The notes under the pieces were generated by a model. That model was not told the DNA's origin, searched no databases, and was given only the letters and a program-made list of their open reading frames with translations. Source: Bacillota bacterium (GTDB taxonomy: Bacteria; Bacillota; Clostridia; Lachnospirales; Lachnospiraceae). From it: 64,000 nucleotides of DNA. The DNA is taken from the NCBI GenBank assembly GCA_023411555.1, contig JAEYOQ010000041.1, positions 7,591-71,590 of the forward strand, in the 5' to 3' direction. Shown in pieces: positions 16,303 to 25,669 of the stretch. How positions within the stretch are numbered: position 1 is the first letter of the stretch; each line of letters starts with the position of its first letter. A program made the position numbers and the translations under genes.

Positions 16303-17268
16303 ATGCCCAAAGCAACTGCAAAGAAAAAAGAATCTAGCAGTGGATTTTCAAGCAGGAAGAAAACCTTCCTCCTGTTAACCATGGTGGCACCGGGAGTAAT
16401 CTGGCTTATATTACTTCGTTACTTACCCATGTTCGGTATTGTAATTGCATTTAAGGATTATAGGATTTATACCAAGGCTCCATCCTTGATTAATAATGTT
16501 CTTCATAGCAAATGGGTCGGTCTGAAGAATTTTGAGTTCTTATTTGCAACTTCAGATTCCTGGATCATGATCCGTAATACCATCGGATACAATGCGCTGT
16601 GGATTGTTCTCGGATTAATCATTTCTGTCTCCTTCGCGATTATGCTGAGCGAACTGACTAATAAATTTGCAGCCAAGGTACATCAGACCTTAATGTTTTT
16701 TCCCTACTTTCTAAGCTGGGTAGTGGCAAGCTATTTCGTACTTGCCTTTTTGGATCCGACCAGGGGCCTTCTGGTACACCTTCAACAGGATTGGGGAATG
16801 GAGGTTACCAATTGGTACAATGAAAACAAACCATGGCCGATTATTCTGACCATTGCTAACCTATGGAAGAATGTCGGGTATTCCACGATCCTGTATCTGG
16901 CGGCAATAACCGGAATTGATACATCTCAATATGAAGCAGCAAGTATTGATGGCGCGTCAAAGTGGCAGCAGATGAAGTATGTAACCTTACCGCATCTGAG
17001 ATCTATGATTACGATCCTATTAATTATGAACGTCGGAAAAATCATCAATTCGGATTTTGGTCTGTTCTGGAATGTGCCGATGAATTCAGGCCCTCTTTTC
17101 CCTACTACACAGGTTATTGATACCTATGTTTATCGGGCATTAACCGCTACCAATAATATCGGCATGAGTACGGCAGCAGGACTGTTGCAGAATGTTGTAG
17201 GCTTTGCCTGCCTTATGGCAGCAAACTCGGTGGTCCGTAGGATTGACGAGGATAGTACCTTGTTCTAA
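16303..17268 (+). CDS. Oligosaccharide ABC transporter permease, LplB-like
   Basis: This 321-residue inner-membrane permease has about six helices. A basic N-terminus (PKATAKKKESSS) precedes LLLTMVAPGVIWLILLRYLPM, and MFGIVIAFKDYRIY is characteristic of the LplB/YtcP group. The coupling loop reads YEAASIDGASKWQQMKYVTLP, the EAA motif. It works with the second permease 33 bases downstream and the lipoprotein at 18305. Related systems take up plant polysaccharide fragments such as rhamnogalacturonan or xylan oligomers. No ATPase gene is present; such systems commonly share an MsmX-like ATPase encoded elsewhere. Confidence 0.9.
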   Translation: MPKATAKKKESSSGFSSRKKTFLLLTMVAPGVIWLILLRYLPMFGIVIAFKDYRIYTKAPSLINNVLHSKWVGLKNFEFLFATSDSWIMIRNTIGYNALWIVLGLIISVSFAIMLSELTNKFAAKVHQTLMFFPYFLSWVVASYFVLAFLDPTRGLLVHLQQDWGMEVTNWYNENKPWPIILTIANLWKNVGYSTILYLAAITGIDTSQYEAASIDGASKWQQMKYVTLPHLRSMITILLIMNVGKIINSDFGLFWNVPMNSGPLFPTTQVIDTYVYRALTATNNIGMSTAAGLLQNVVGFACLMAANSVVRRIDEDSTLF

Positions 17269-17301
17269 ATCGTAAGTACTAACCTATTATAAAAGGATTG
17301 G

Positions 17302-18243
17302 ATGATGACTATGAATGAAAATATAATAGCTTCCCGTAGAAAAAACACCCGTTTGAATAAAGTAAGTATTCCGGTAGAGATTCTGTTTCACCTTATTCTT
17401 GGCCTGTTTTGTCTGTTATGTGTCGTACCCTTTGTATTTGTTGCTATAATTTCCTTTACTTCACAGAACAGTATTCGTGAGATTGGTTTCTCGTTCACAC
17501 CAATTGAATGGTCCTTAGAGGCCTATCAATATGTTGCTGATCTTGGAGATCAGCTTTGGAGGTCCTATTTTAACAGCTTTTTTATCACCATTGTTGGTAC
17601 CCTTTTAAGTGTGCTGATCTGCATTCTATATTCTTATGCCCTGTTTCGTAAGGATTTTAAGTACCGCACATTTTTTACCTTCTTCTGCTTTTTTACGATG
17701 ATGTTTGGTGGCGGTCTGGCACCTACCTACATGGTATGTAAGAATATGCTGAAATTAAGCGATAGCTATGCAGCCCTGATTGTGCCGATGCTAGTAAATC
17801 CCTTTAATATTATCATCATGAGAACCTTTTTCCAGAGCACGGTACCAACGGAGCTGATTGAAGCAGCATCGATTGACGGAAGCAACGAGTATTACACATT
17901 ATTTAGGATTATCATTCCCATATCCAAGCCAGGAATAGCAACCGTTGCACTTCTGACGGCATTGGCCTATTGGAATGAATGGTTCATTGCGATGCTCTAT
18001 GTTCGTGAGGCAAAGTATATACCGTTACAATTTTTACTTATGAGGATGCAAACACAGGTGGATTTCCTTGTAAAGAACAGCTCGGTCATCGGCGCGGAGG
18101 TAGCCAAGATAATGAGCACGCTGCCTCAGGATAGTCTTCGCATGGCATTGGTAGTATTGATTGTTATTCCTATAGCCTTTGCCTACCCATTCTTCCAGCG
18201 CTACATAATCTCCGGTCTGACCATCGGATCAGTGAAAGGGTAA
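17302..18243 (+). CDS. Oligosaccharide ABC transporter permease, LplC-like
   Basis: This 313-residue partner permease starts at 17302 or 17305 (two adjacent ATG behind AAAGGA). It has six hydrophobic segments, the LplC-type FFTMMFGGGLAPTYM region and the EAA loop LIEAASIDGSNEYYTLFRIIIP. It ends GLTIGSVKG, the standard C-terminus of the family. It forms the heterodimeric channel with the preceding LplB-like protein and is co-transcribed with it. Confidence 0.9.
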   Translation: MMTMNENIIASRRKNTRLNKVSIPVEILFHLILGLFCLLCVVPFVFVAIISFTSQNSIREIGFSFTPIEWSLEAYQYVADLGDQLWRSYFNSFFITIVGTLLSVLICILYSYALFRKDFKYRTFFTFFCFFTMMFGGGLAPTYMVCKNMLKLSDSYAALIVPMLVNPFNIIIMRTFFQSTVPTELIEAASIDGSNEYYTLFRIIIPISKPGIATVALLTALAYWNEWFIAMLYVREAKYIPLQFLLMRMQTQVDFLVKNSSVIGAEVAKIMSTLPQDSLRMALVVLIVIPIAFAYPFFQRYIISGLTIGSVKG

Positions 18244-18304
18244 GTACGGCCGGCTTTATAGAGGTCGATTACATACAATAACAATTTTAAGGGAGGGTTT
18301 CATT

Positions 18305-19945
18305 TTGAAAAAAGTTCTATCCGTTATTTTGACTCTAATGATGGTAACCATGCTGTTCGCTGGTTGCGGTAAGAAGAATGATGCGGCTGATACAACAGCA
18401 CCTACTACGAATGAAGCATCGAAGGAAACGACCAAGGATACAACCAAGGATACAGGAGCTAATACACAAGCGAATGCAGAGGTTGAAGCATCCGCTTTAG
18501 AGCCGGTTACCTTAAAGTGGTATCTTCATGGTAGCAATGTAACAGATGATTCAGAGGTTCTGGCAAAGGCCAATGAATACCTGAAGGAAAAGCTTAATGT
18601 GACTCTGGAACCGATCTGGGGTACCTGGGGTGATTTTGACAACAATGTAGTTCTGGCGATTAACGGTGGCGATGATGTAGATATCTACTTCACCTGCTCC
18701 TGGAGTGCTAATGAATATAATTCCTTTGCAAGAAAAGGTGCTTATCTAAGACTTGACGATCCGGAAAACAATCTGATTGAAAAATATGCTTCCGACCTTT
18801 GGACAGCTTTACCTAAGGTTCTTACTCAGGGTGCTGCAATCAATGGAGCGGACGGCTATGGAGTGTATGCAGTTCCCGGTTATAAGGATATCGCTACACA
18901 GAACTGCTGGGATATCAATGTTCCCTTACTTGAGAAATACGGTTATACCTTAGATGATGTTAAGAACACAGATTACTATGGTTTTGGTGAGATCCTTAAG
19001 ACAGTAAAAGAAGGGGAAGGCAAGGATTTCTATCCGTTGTTGGTAGAAGGCGCTGTACTGGAAAGAATGGTTACGAATTCTATCATTATTACCGGTGATT
19101 CAGGAACCAGTAATCTTCTTTCCTATTATATTAATCCTACCGATACTGCTGCTGCAGGAGCTTACGGCAACAAGATATTAAGTAAATTCGAAACACCGGA
19201 ATATAAGAAGTTTGTTGAGAAGACTCGCGAGTATTTCTTAGCCGGATATATCGACCCTGCTATGGGTAATGCAAATCAAGCAAATGATATTCGTTCTGCT
19301 AAGCAGCTTACCGGCGAATACTTAATCGGTACTCAAAGCTATGCTCTTGGTTATGAAGTACAAGCAAGTGCTGAGCGTGGTTTTGAGGTAGCAATGATAC
19401 CTTGTACTCCTGCATACGTTGATACCACCTCTTCTCAAGGTGCTATGATGGCTATTTCCACAGCATCAAAGAATCCGGAAAGAGCGATGATGTTCCTTAA
19501 CCTGTTAAATACCGATCCCTATCTGTTTACACTCCTTGATTACGGCGTAGAAGGCGTTCATTATAATATCGAGAACGGTGAAGCAGTATTTACAGAAAAG
19601 CGTAATGATTATATGCCATGGACCAATGGTATGGGCAATGTAACACAGCTTCCTCCTCAAAAGGGTCAGGGTACTGATTTCTGGGATGTATTCAAGAATT
19701 ATTATGGTTCTGCAAAGGAAATACCGATACTTGGTTTCTCCTTTGATTCATCCAGTGTTGATACAGAGCTGGGTTCTTTAGCGAATGTGGCCGCAGAATA
19801 TGCAACTGCCTTGAATGCCGGTACGGTAGATCCCGCTGAAAAGCTTCCGGAATTCATTCAGAAGCTGAAGAGCAATGGTATTGATAAGGTGGTGGAAGAA
19901 GCAAGCAGACAATTAGATGAATTCTTAGCTGCTAAGGGGAATTAA
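18305..19945 (+). CDS. Oligosaccharide-binding lipoprotein of the importer
   Basis: The product has 546 residues, start TTG behind AAGGGAGGG. The lipobox is MLFAGC with C22 lipidated, followed by a Thr-rich linker to about residue 60. The mature domain (VTLKWYLHGS start, long extracellular solute-binding family 1 fold) matches the LplA/LipO-size binding proteins near 500-550 residues. It is the third gene of the importer and is followed by a terminator. Ligand unknown; the GH125 mannosidase and esterase downstream suggest glycan breakdown products. Confidence 0.88.
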   Translation: MKKVLSVILTLMMVTMLFAGCGKKNDAADTTAPTTNEASKETTKDTTKDTGANTQANAEVEASALEPVTLKWYLHGSNVTDDSEVLAKANEYLKEKLNVTLEPIWGTWGDFDNNVVLAINGGDDVDIYFTCSWSANEYNSFARKGAYLRLDDPENNLIEKYASDLWTALPKVLTQGAAINGADGYGVYAVPGYKDIATQNCWDINVPLLEKYGYTLDDVKNTDYYGFGEILKTVKEGEGKDFYPLLVEGAVLERMVTNSIIITGDSGTSNLLSYYINPTDTAAAGAYGNKILSKFETPEYKKFVEKTREYFLAGYIDPAMGNANQANDIRSAKQLTGEYLIGTQSYALGYEVQASAERGFEVAMIPCTPAYVDTTSSQGAMMAISTASKNPERAMMFLNLLNTDPYLFTLLDYGVEGVHYNIENGEAVFTEKRNDYMPWTNGMGNVTQLPPQKGQGTDFWDVFKNYYGSAKEIPILGFSFDSSSVDTELGSLANVAAEYATALNAGTVDPAEKLPEFIQKLKSNGIDKVVEEASRQLDEFLAAKGN

Positions 19946-19996
19946 TATATTGATCACAGGATGAATTGATCCGTCAATTCCTTGTGAGAAAGTCAG

Positions 19997-20032
19997 AGGG
20001 TCCGGCAATATTTGCCGGGCCCTACTTTATTA
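19997..20032 (+). terminator. Terminator of the oligosaccharide importer operon
   Basis: Twelve-base arms AGGGTCCGGCAA and TTGCCGGGCCCT (one G-T pair) with a tiny loop, then a weak T-rich tail ACTTTATT. Confidence 0.75.
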
Positions 20033-20165
20033 TGAAAATATTCTTTTTGACTAAATGATTCTATTTACTGGAGCTTTATCCAATTCCTTGGTGCATACTT
20101 TCCTTTACACTGACGCAAACTAGTTTTAGATACAAATTTATATAGGCTTATAGGAGGTGTATTGT

Positions 20166-20387
20166 ATGATTGATAAGTTGAAGAATGCGAAGGATAATGC
20201 AATGGGAAAAATGAAGGAAACTACAGGAAAGATCATAGATAACGACCAACTTGAATTAAGCGGAAAGCTCCAATCATTTCAATCCAAAGTGGAGGAAGGG
20301 GTGGACAGCCTTAGGGAAGAGATGGCGGAAAAAGCCAACGATGTCATTGAGTGGACGAAGCCGGACAGTAGAAATAAGCAAATATAG
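20166..20387 (+). CDS. CsbD-like small stress protein
   Basis: This 73-residue hydrophilic protein (ATG 20166 behind AGGAGG) is rich in Lys, Glu and Asp and starts MIDKLKNAKDNAMGKMKETTG, with the KMKE.TGKI pattern of CsbD-family proteins. Those are general-stress proteins of unknown molecular role in many bacteria. It is 28 bases ahead of a GlsB-like membrane stress gene, a common pairing, and probably shares its transcript. Confidence 0.65.
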   Translation: MIDKLKNAKDNAMGKMKETTGKIIDNDQLELSGKLQSFQSKVEEGVDSLREEMAEKANDVIEWTKPDSRNKQI

Positions 20388-20415
20388 AGAAACGATATAA
20401 GAAGGGAGTATTGAA

Positions 20416-20685
20416 ATGCCTGAAATAAGTAACCTTATAGTCTGGCTTATCCTTGGTGGCTTATCCGGCTGGATTGCCAGTAAGATAACTGGAAATGATG
20501 AAAGAATGGGCGCTGGTTGGAATCTGATCGTAGGTATTATCGGAGCTTTTGTTGGAGGTTGGCTGGCCGGTATCTTCGGATTAGGTCCGGCAACCGGACT
20601 CAATCTGTGGAGCTTTATCGTCTCCATCGTTGGAGCGGTAATTTTATTATCCTTGGTTAACGTATTTCGTAATAAACTTAAATAG
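20416..20685 (+). CDS. GlsB/YeaQ/YmgE family membrane stress protein
   Basis: The 89-residue product has three hydrophobic helices with glycine-rich turns: LIVWLILGGLSGWIASKI, then LIVGIIGAFVGGWLAGIFG, then WSFIVSIVGAVILLSLV. This is the transglycosylase-associated protein family, small inner-membrane proteins induced by acid or envelope stress. GAAGGGAG precedes the ATG. A terminator at 20711 ends the unit. Confidence 0.85.
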   Translation: MPEISNLIVWLILGGLSGWIASKITGNDERMGAGWNLIVGIIGAFVGGWLAGIFGLGPATGLNLWSFIVSIVGAVILLSLVNVFRNKLK

Positions 20686-20710
20686 AAATGCCGTATGTAT
20701 TACGACACCC

Positions 20711-20738
20711 GGACAGCAGCTTTATGCCGCTGTCCGTT
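20711..20738 (+). terminator. Terminator after the GlsB-like gene
   Basis: GGACAGC and GCTGTCC arms (20711-20717 and 20729-20735), longer if wobble pairs are counted, followed by GTTCTTATT. Confidence 0.7.
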
Positions 20739-20871
20739 CTTATTGGCGTAAGCAAAGCGAGCATTTATAAGCTTGTTCGCAAAATTATTTCTGATTCGTT
20801 TTTAAGCTATGGTGATTTATCGTTTTATGATATAATGATGCCAAATGCGGTTATTAGCGAGGAGGATGGTT

Positions 20872-21765
20872 ATGAACCCTGGGACTCAGATTATGATTGG
20901 AGAAGAGGATTATCTCTTTGTTAAGCAATATCAGGATAATGAGGAATTACGGAGTGAGTTAAATAGGCTGACTAGAGAGACCTATGGCTTTGAGTTTGAA
21001 GACTGGTATCAGCAGGGGCTCTGGACAGACCGGTATAGGCCCTATTCTTTATTATATAAGAACCGGCTGGTGGCCAATGTAAGTGTAAATCCCATTGATT
21101 TTATAGAGGATGGAAGGCTTTATCATACCCTTCAGATTGGTACGGTAATGACAGACCCAAAGTATCGTAACAAGGGGCTTAGTCGAACATTGATAGATAT
21201 CATAATGGAGGAATATGAGGGTAAGGTGGATTTGATGTATCTTTATGCCAATGATACGGTTACACAATTTTATCCTAAGTTTGGCTTTCAGCAGGCGAAA
21301 GAGTATATCTATTCGAAGCAGTATACTAGGCAAGCAAAGAATACCTTTCGTAAGTTGGATGGTAGGGATAGGGAAGACAGACAGCTGCTCCTTCGCTTGA
21401 TCAGCAATACAAGGCAGGTGTCAAAATATGCTATGATCGATAATCCCTATCTGCCTATGTTCTATGTTACAGGTCCCTTGGCAGATTGCTGCTATTACTG
21501 CGAGGAGCTAGATCTGGTGGCATTAGTGGAGTATGAAGAGGACAGTATGGTAGTGCAGGATCTCTTTTCTACAGAGACTTTTGATCTGGATGAGGTGATT
21601 GCATCTCTGTTAGACCAGAAGGAAAGAAGAGTCCTACTGGGCTTTACGCCTTCTAATACAGCTCACTTTTATAAGGAATTATTGGAGGAGCCAGGTACCA
21701 CCTTTTTTGTGAAGGGAAATAATTTTATAGAGAATGGAAGGCTCCCGGTTCTTTCTCATGCATAA
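20872..21765 (+). CDS. GNAT family N-acetyltransferase
   Basis: ATG 20872 is used because AGGAGG ends six bases upstream; the product has 297 residues. The acetyl-CoA site is seen in the pattern IGTVMTDPKYRNKGLSRTLI (Q/R-x-x-G-x-G/A type), followed by a strand with LMYLYAND and FYPKFGFQ, as in Eis-like or general GNAT enzymes. The C-terminal 130 residues form an extra domain without a known name. A TATAAT-like box lies at 20831, but the -35 is weak. The acceptor is unknown. Confidence 0.75.
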   Translation: MNPGTQIMIGEEDYLFVKQYQDNEELRSELNRLTRETYGFEFEDWYQQGLWTDRYRPYSLLYKNRLVANVSVNPIDFIEDGRLYHTLQIGTVMTDPKYRNKGLSRTLIDIIMEEYEGKVDLMYLYANDTVTQFYPKFGFQQAKEYIYSKQYTRQAKNTFRKLDGRDREDRQLLLRLISNTRQVSKYAMIDNPYLPMFYVTGPLADCCYYCEELDLVALVEYEEDSMVVQDLFSTETFDLDEVIASLLDQKERRVLLGFTPSNTAHFYKELLEEPGTTFFVKGNNFIENGRLPVLSHA

Positions 21766-21847
21766 GGGATAATGGGAAGATGAATAAGAAAGAACATACA
21801 TGAGTGAAAGGGAAGGACAAGGTAGGGCTGGGAGAAGGGAGGACGTT

Positions 21848-22189
21848 ATGAATATACAGATTTTTGGTTCGGGTAAATGCTTTGATACCAAGAAGGCAGA
21901 GCGGTATTTTAAGGAACGGGGAATCAAGTTTCAGTCTATTGATGTGGGCAAATTCGGAATGAGTAAGGGTGAATTTAATAATATAAAACAGGCTGTCGGT
22001 GGTATTGATATGCTTTTGGATATTGACTCTAAGGATAAGAACCTTTTGGCACTGATGCAGTATTTATCATCGGAGGATAAGGAAGCAAAGCTTCTTGAGA
22101 ATCCAAAGCTGTTTCGAACACCAATCGTAAGAAATGGCAAGAAGGCAACCATTGGTTACCAACCCGAGGTGTGGAAAGGCTGGGAATAG
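21848..22189 (+). CDS. ArsC/Spx-like thioredoxin-fold protein
   Basis: The 113-residue product starts at ATG 21848 (GGGAGG upstream). It reads MNIQIFGSGKCFDTKKAERYF, with a single active-site-position cysteine (C11) and the later RTPIVRNGKKATIGY segment, typical of ArsC family proteins. Such proteins include glutaredoxin-linked arsenate reductases and Spx-type regulators. The RTP motif favours the ArsC-like fold, but no ars genes are close by, so arsenate reduction is not claimed. Confidence 0.75.
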   Translation: MNIQIFGSGKCFDTKKAERYFKERGIKFQSIDVGKFGMSKGEFNNIKQAVGGIDMLLDIDSKDKNLLALMQYLSSEDKEAKLLENPKLFRTPIVRNGKKATIGYQPEVWKGWE

Positions 22190-22386
22190 GAGCCCGATTA
22201 TATATTGTAGTGAGGCACAGAAAGTGATATAATTCAGGAATATTAAGGCTCTTCTGTAAGGTTAATGAATTGCTGTGTTATGAATAACAGCCTCTCATTA
22301 CATGCTGTTTGACGTGAAGCACGTAAAGGCAGGAAAAGAAGGACAGAATAAACGGCAGATTTTGCTTTGTAAATAGGAGGATAAAG

Positions 22387-23703
22387 TTGATAGTCGATAA
22401 TTGTACAGTAAGTAATGTGGATAATCTGATAAAGGAGGTGGATTCATTAGCGAAAAGCCTGTTACCCAATATCCAATTAGAAAAGAAAGAAGATACCGAT
22501 AAATTAAGGGATATGTTTTACCAGTGCTTTATGAATACCGCTGAAACCACCGTGGAGTACATAGATAATAAAGAAGTATTTGTGATTACCGGTGATATCA
22601 ATGCAATGTGGCTCAGAGATAGTAGCTGTCAGGTTGTACACTACTTAAGCCATGCCAATCAGTATACTGAGATACGAAATTTTATCAGGGCTCTCATCAA
22701 TAAGCAATTTGAGTATATCAGAATCGATGCTTATGCCAATGCATTTATGAAAGATTTAACCTGTAAGAGTAAGTACCAGGATCTTACCGATTCAACAGCT
22801 TGGAGCTGGGAGCGTAAATATGAAATAGATTCCCTGTGCTATCCAATTTGGTTGCTTTATCAGTATTATTCTGTGACCAAGGACAAGAGCATATTTACCG
22901 CTGAGATTCAACAGACCATGTATCGTATTATCTCACTGTGGAGAACAGAACAAAATCATGATACAGAATCAGAGTACTCCTTCGAACGTATGAATTGCAG
23001 AGCAAGTGATACTTTACCCAATAAAGGTAAGGGAACAGAGACTAGCTATACCGGTATGACCTGGTCCGGATTCCGTCCCAGTGATGATGCCTGCGAGTAT
23101 GGATATCTTATCCCGGCCAATATGTTTGCTGTTGTAGCGCTTCAGTATGTGGAGGAATTCGCAGGAGATATATATGAAGATGAAGCCCTGAAAACAGAGG
23201 CTGAAAAACTTCGTAAGGAAATCCAGGCAGGGATTGAGAGCCACGGAATCTATCATCATGAAACCTATGGTGATATCTATGCATATGAGACAGACGGAAG
23301 AGGAAATTATAACCTCATGGATGACGCCAATGTACCAAGTCTTCTGTCCTTACCTTGGCTGGGATATTGCGATAGCACGGATCCTGTATATCAAAATACA
23401 AGACAATTCATTCTGAGTAAAGAGAACCCATATTATTATGAAGGGACCCATGCAAAGGGAATAGGAAGTCCCCACACACCAGACCGATATATCTGGCCTA
23501 TCGCTCTCATGGTTCAGGGATTAACCTCTGTGAATAAAGAGGAACAGATGAATGTATTAAACTATCTGATGCATACGGATGCGGATACCGGATACATGCA
23601 TGAGGGAGTTTTCTGTGATGATCCAAAGCAATTCACAAGGTCTTGGTTCGCATGGGCAAACTCATTGTTCTCCTTGTATGTTACAAAGCTGTTTTGCAAG
23701 TAG
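22387..23703 (+). CDS. Glycoside hydrolase family 125, exo-alpha-1,6-mannosidase-like
   Basis: The 438-residue enzyme starts at TTG with GGAGG six bases upstream. It has the GH125 signature VITGDINAMWLRDSSCQVVHYL, followed by CRASDTLPNKGKG, WSGFRPSDDACEYGYLIPANMF and HTPDRYIWPI, which match the metal-independent inverting alpha-mannosidases of family 125. No signal peptide is present, so it probably acts in the cytoplasm on imported manno-oligosaccharides or N-glycan pieces. It precedes the esterase gene by 110 bases. Together with the importer upstream, the region looks like glycan use. Confidence 0.88.
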   Translation: MIVDNCTVSNVDNLIKEVDSLAKSLLPNIQLEKKEDTDKLRDMFYQCFMNTAETTVEYIDNKEVFVITGDINAMWLRDSSCQVVHYLSHANQYTEIRNFIRALINKQFEYIRIDAYANAFMKDLTCKSKYQDLTDSTAWSWERKYEIDSLCYPIWLLYQYYSVTKDKSIFTAEIQQTMYRIISLWRTEQNHDTESEYSFERMNCRASDTLPNKGKGTETSYTGMTWSGFRPSDDACEYGYLIPANMFAVVALQYVEEFAGDIYEDEALKTEAEKLRKEIQAGIESHGIYHHETYGDIYAYETDGRGNYNLMDDANVPSLLSLPWLGYCDSTDPVYQNTRQFILSKENPYYYEGTHAKGIGSPHTPDRYIWPIALMVQGLTSVNKEEQMNVLNYLMHTDADTGYMHEGVFCDDPKQFTRSWFAWANSLFSLYVTKLFCK

Positions 23704-23812
23704 GAACATAACGATTAATCGATTACAGAACTGCCCTCGAATACTGCACGAAAGCATACAACATAAATCTTAATGAAGCAACAGAAAATAAATAGATAAG
23801 GAGTTAAGCTAT

Positions 23813-24595
23813 ATGGCATTACTTCATGTAAACTTTTTTTCGGAAGTCTTAGGAATGTGTATGAATATGGATGTTATTCTGCCGCAGAGTACCAGAGGGC
23901 AGATTGGAATGAAGGGTAATCGGAAGGATGGAAAGTATCCTGTCCTATATCTGCTTCATGGGATGAGTGATGATCATACGATATGGCAGAGAAGAACCTC
24001 AATCGAACGCTATGTCAGTGAGCTAGGCATCGCTGTAGTGATGCCTACCGTACATCTGAGCTTTTACACGGATATGAAATATGGACTGAAATATTGGACC
24101 TTTATCTCACAGGAGCTTCCTATGATTTGCCGGGAGTTCTTTCCGAATATGTCAGATCGTCGGGAGGATACCTTTGCTGCCGGTCTTTCCATGGGTGGCT
24201 ATGGAGCACTTAAGCTAGGGCTTCGTGCGCCGGAGACCTTCGGTGCAGTAGCATCTCTATCAGGTGCACTAGATATGGCGGCTACGATGAAGGAACAATC
24301 GCCTAATGATTCTAATAGAGTGTTTCAGAATATATTCGGCTCCTATGAAGACCTAGCCGGCTCCGCTGATGATCTGATGGCTGTGGCAAAAAGCCTAAAG
24401 GAAAGCGGAGGAGCTCTTCCTAAGATTTATATCTGGTGCGGAACGGAGGATTTTCTTTATGAGCATAATCTTACTGCAAAGAAGCGTCTGACGGAATTAG
24501 GATATGATCTAACCTATGAGGAGTCACCGGGAGATCATAGCTGGAAATACTGGGATGAGAAGATTCAAAGAGTGTTAGAATGGTTACCTTTATAA
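23813..24595 (+). CDS. Alpha/beta-hydrolase esterase (EstA/esterase D-like)
   Basis: The 260-residue protein has the nucleophile elbow GLSMGGYG with S126, an oxyanion region LLHGMSDDHTIW, and the C-terminal GDHSWKYWDE that supplies the catalytic histidine. This is the tributyrin esterase/S-formylglutathione hydrolase-like family often found with carbohydrate genes, where it may deacetylate or deferuloylate sugars. It has no signal peptide. AAGGAG precedes the ATG. The GntR gene follows after 27 bases and could share its transcript. Confidence 0.85.
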   Translation: MALLHVNFFSEVLGMCMNMDVILPQSTRGQIGMKGNRKDGKYPVLYLLHGMSDDHTIWQRRTSIERYVSELGIAVVMPTVHLSFYTDMKYGLKYWTFISQELPMICREFFPNMSDRREDTFAAGLSMGGYGALKLGLRAPETFGAVASLSGALDMAATMKEQSPNDSNRVFQNIFGSYEDLAGSADDLMAVAKSLKESGGALPKIYIWCGTEDFLYEHNLTAKKRLTELGYDLTYEESPGDHSWKYWDEKIQRVLEWLPL

Positions 24596-24622
24596 ACAAA
24601 CATAGGAAAACAGGGCAAGAGT

Positions 24623-25321
24623 ATGGCGGAAGTAAAAACCACCCAACAAAAATCGTATACGAAAGTAATTGATTATATTAAGCAGCAGATCCGGGAAGGG
24701 AAGCTGAGCTCGGGCAGCAGATTACCGGCGGAGAGAGAATTGTCCCAGCTACTGGGGATTAGTCGTAATTCCGTTCGTGAAGCCATAAGAACACTGGATA
24801 TTATGGGTATCATATCCAGTCAACAGGGGGCGGGTAATTATCTCACCGGTAATTTTGAGAATAATTTGGTAGAATCTATGTCCATGATGTTTCTGCTTAA
24901 TCAAATCAATTATCAGCAGATTAGTCAGCTCAGGAGAGGACTAGAGCTACAGGCCCTTATGCTTGCCATTGATAACATTACAGAGGAACAGATCGAGGAG
25001 CTGAAGCAGGTGGTTGCCGAGCTGGAGCATACTACCGAAGAGCAGAATATTATTCTAGATAAAAAGCTACATTATACTATAGCAACAGCCTCCGGGAATG
25101 CGTTAATCCTCGATATACTTCAGGCCTTATCAGGCTTGATTGATCAATTCATAGTGGACCTTCGTAGAGAAATTCTGAGCTCTCCAGATAGCAAGAACCT
25201 TCTTCGTGAGGCTCATAGTGAGATGATTCAGAGCTTGATTAGTAAGGATAAGAGGCTGGGTTACAGGGCAATTGATAAGCATTTTGGTACAATTGACGAA
25301 AAACTTCTGGATAAAGAATAA
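24623..25321 (+). CDS. GntR family (FadR subfamily) regulator of the lactate operon
   Basis: The 232-residue protein has an N-terminal winged helix (YIKQQIREGKLSSGSRLPAERELSQLLGISRNSVREAIRTL) and a C-terminal all-helical FCD ligand domain. LldR, PdhR and the Acetobacterium lactate regulator LctA have this architecture. It lies directly ahead of the Etf/lactate dehydrogenase genes. Two inverted TGGT-N3-ACCA sites of the FadR-family type are found at 25429-25439 and 25655-25665. It probably represses the operon until lactate binds; the ligand is inferred from context. The start has only a weak ribosome site. Confidence 0.85.
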   Translation: MAEVKTTQQKSYTKVIDYIKQQIREGKLSSGSRLPAERELSQLLGISRNSVREAIRTLDIMGIISSQQGAGNYLTGNFENNLVESMSMMFLLNQINYQQISQLRRGLELQALMLAIDNITEEQIEELKQVVAELEHTTEEQNIILDKKLHYTIATASGNALILDILQALSGLIDQFIVDLRREILSSPDSKNLLREAHSEMIQSLISKDKRLGYRAIDKHFGTIDEKLLDKE

Positions 25322-25387
25322 GTGATTATATAGTAGTATTAGAATGTTTATCACTTTAAGCTGTAATTGTTAAAAAAATGACTTATG

Positions 25388-25416
25388 TTGACAGAGGTAT
25401 GAGAGGAAAGTATAAT
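25388..25416 (+). promoter_or_regulatory. Consensus SigA promoter of the lactate operon
   Basis: TTGACA (25388-25393) and TATAAT (25411-25416) with an ideal 17-base spacer. The operator at 25429 lies where transcription would begin. Confidence 0.8.
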
Positions 25417-25426
25417 AAAATCACCA

Positions 25427-25441
25427 ACTGGTCCTACCAAT
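25427..25441 (+). promoter_or_regulatory. GntR-family operator 1
   Basis: CTGGTCCTACCAA shows TGGT and ACCA half-sites three bases apart, just downstream of the -10 box, where binding would block transcription. Confidence 0.65.
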
Positions 25442-25445
25442 AATG

Positions 25446-25643
25446 AGTTGCATGACTACCGGTTATGCAACTTTTTTATTTCATAGGAAAATACGTCCTA
25501 TGAAATAAAAAGCCCTCCGGGTAAGTGAGCAAAGTTCACTTTGGGATGACACACTTCTGCGGACAAACGCATAAATGCGTTCGGAAGTTGTTGCTTCGCA
25601 ACCCGCTCAGGCGCGAAAGAGTCAGCAAGCTGACTCTTTTTTG
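25446..25643 (+). repeat. Dispersed intergenic repeat, copy B, with terminator hairpins
   Basis: The stretch is a chain of hairpins: TTGCAT..ATGCAA followed by T6; ATTTCATAGGA..TCCTATGAAAT; AACGCATAAATGCGTT; GTTGCTTCGCAAC; and AAAGAGTCAGC..GCTGACTCTTTTTT. The first part matches 11486-11605. It lies between the promoter/operator and the etfB gene and contains two terminator-like hairpins, so it may attenuate the operon. Confidence 0.7.
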
Positions 25644-25650
25644 TAAATAA

Positions 25651-25669
25651 AAATTGGTAGTACCAATTT
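25651..25669 (+). promoter_or_regulatory. GntR-family operator 2
   Basis: AAATTGGTAGTACCAATTT is symmetric apart from its centre, with TGGT-AGT-ACCA at its core. It closely resembles the published LldR-type site pattern and lies 116 bases before etfB. Confidence 0.75.

Noticed and set aside
20688..20924. 78-residue frame after the GlsB-like gene
   Set aside because: It spans a terminator hairpin, overlaps the GNAT start and has no ribosome site.
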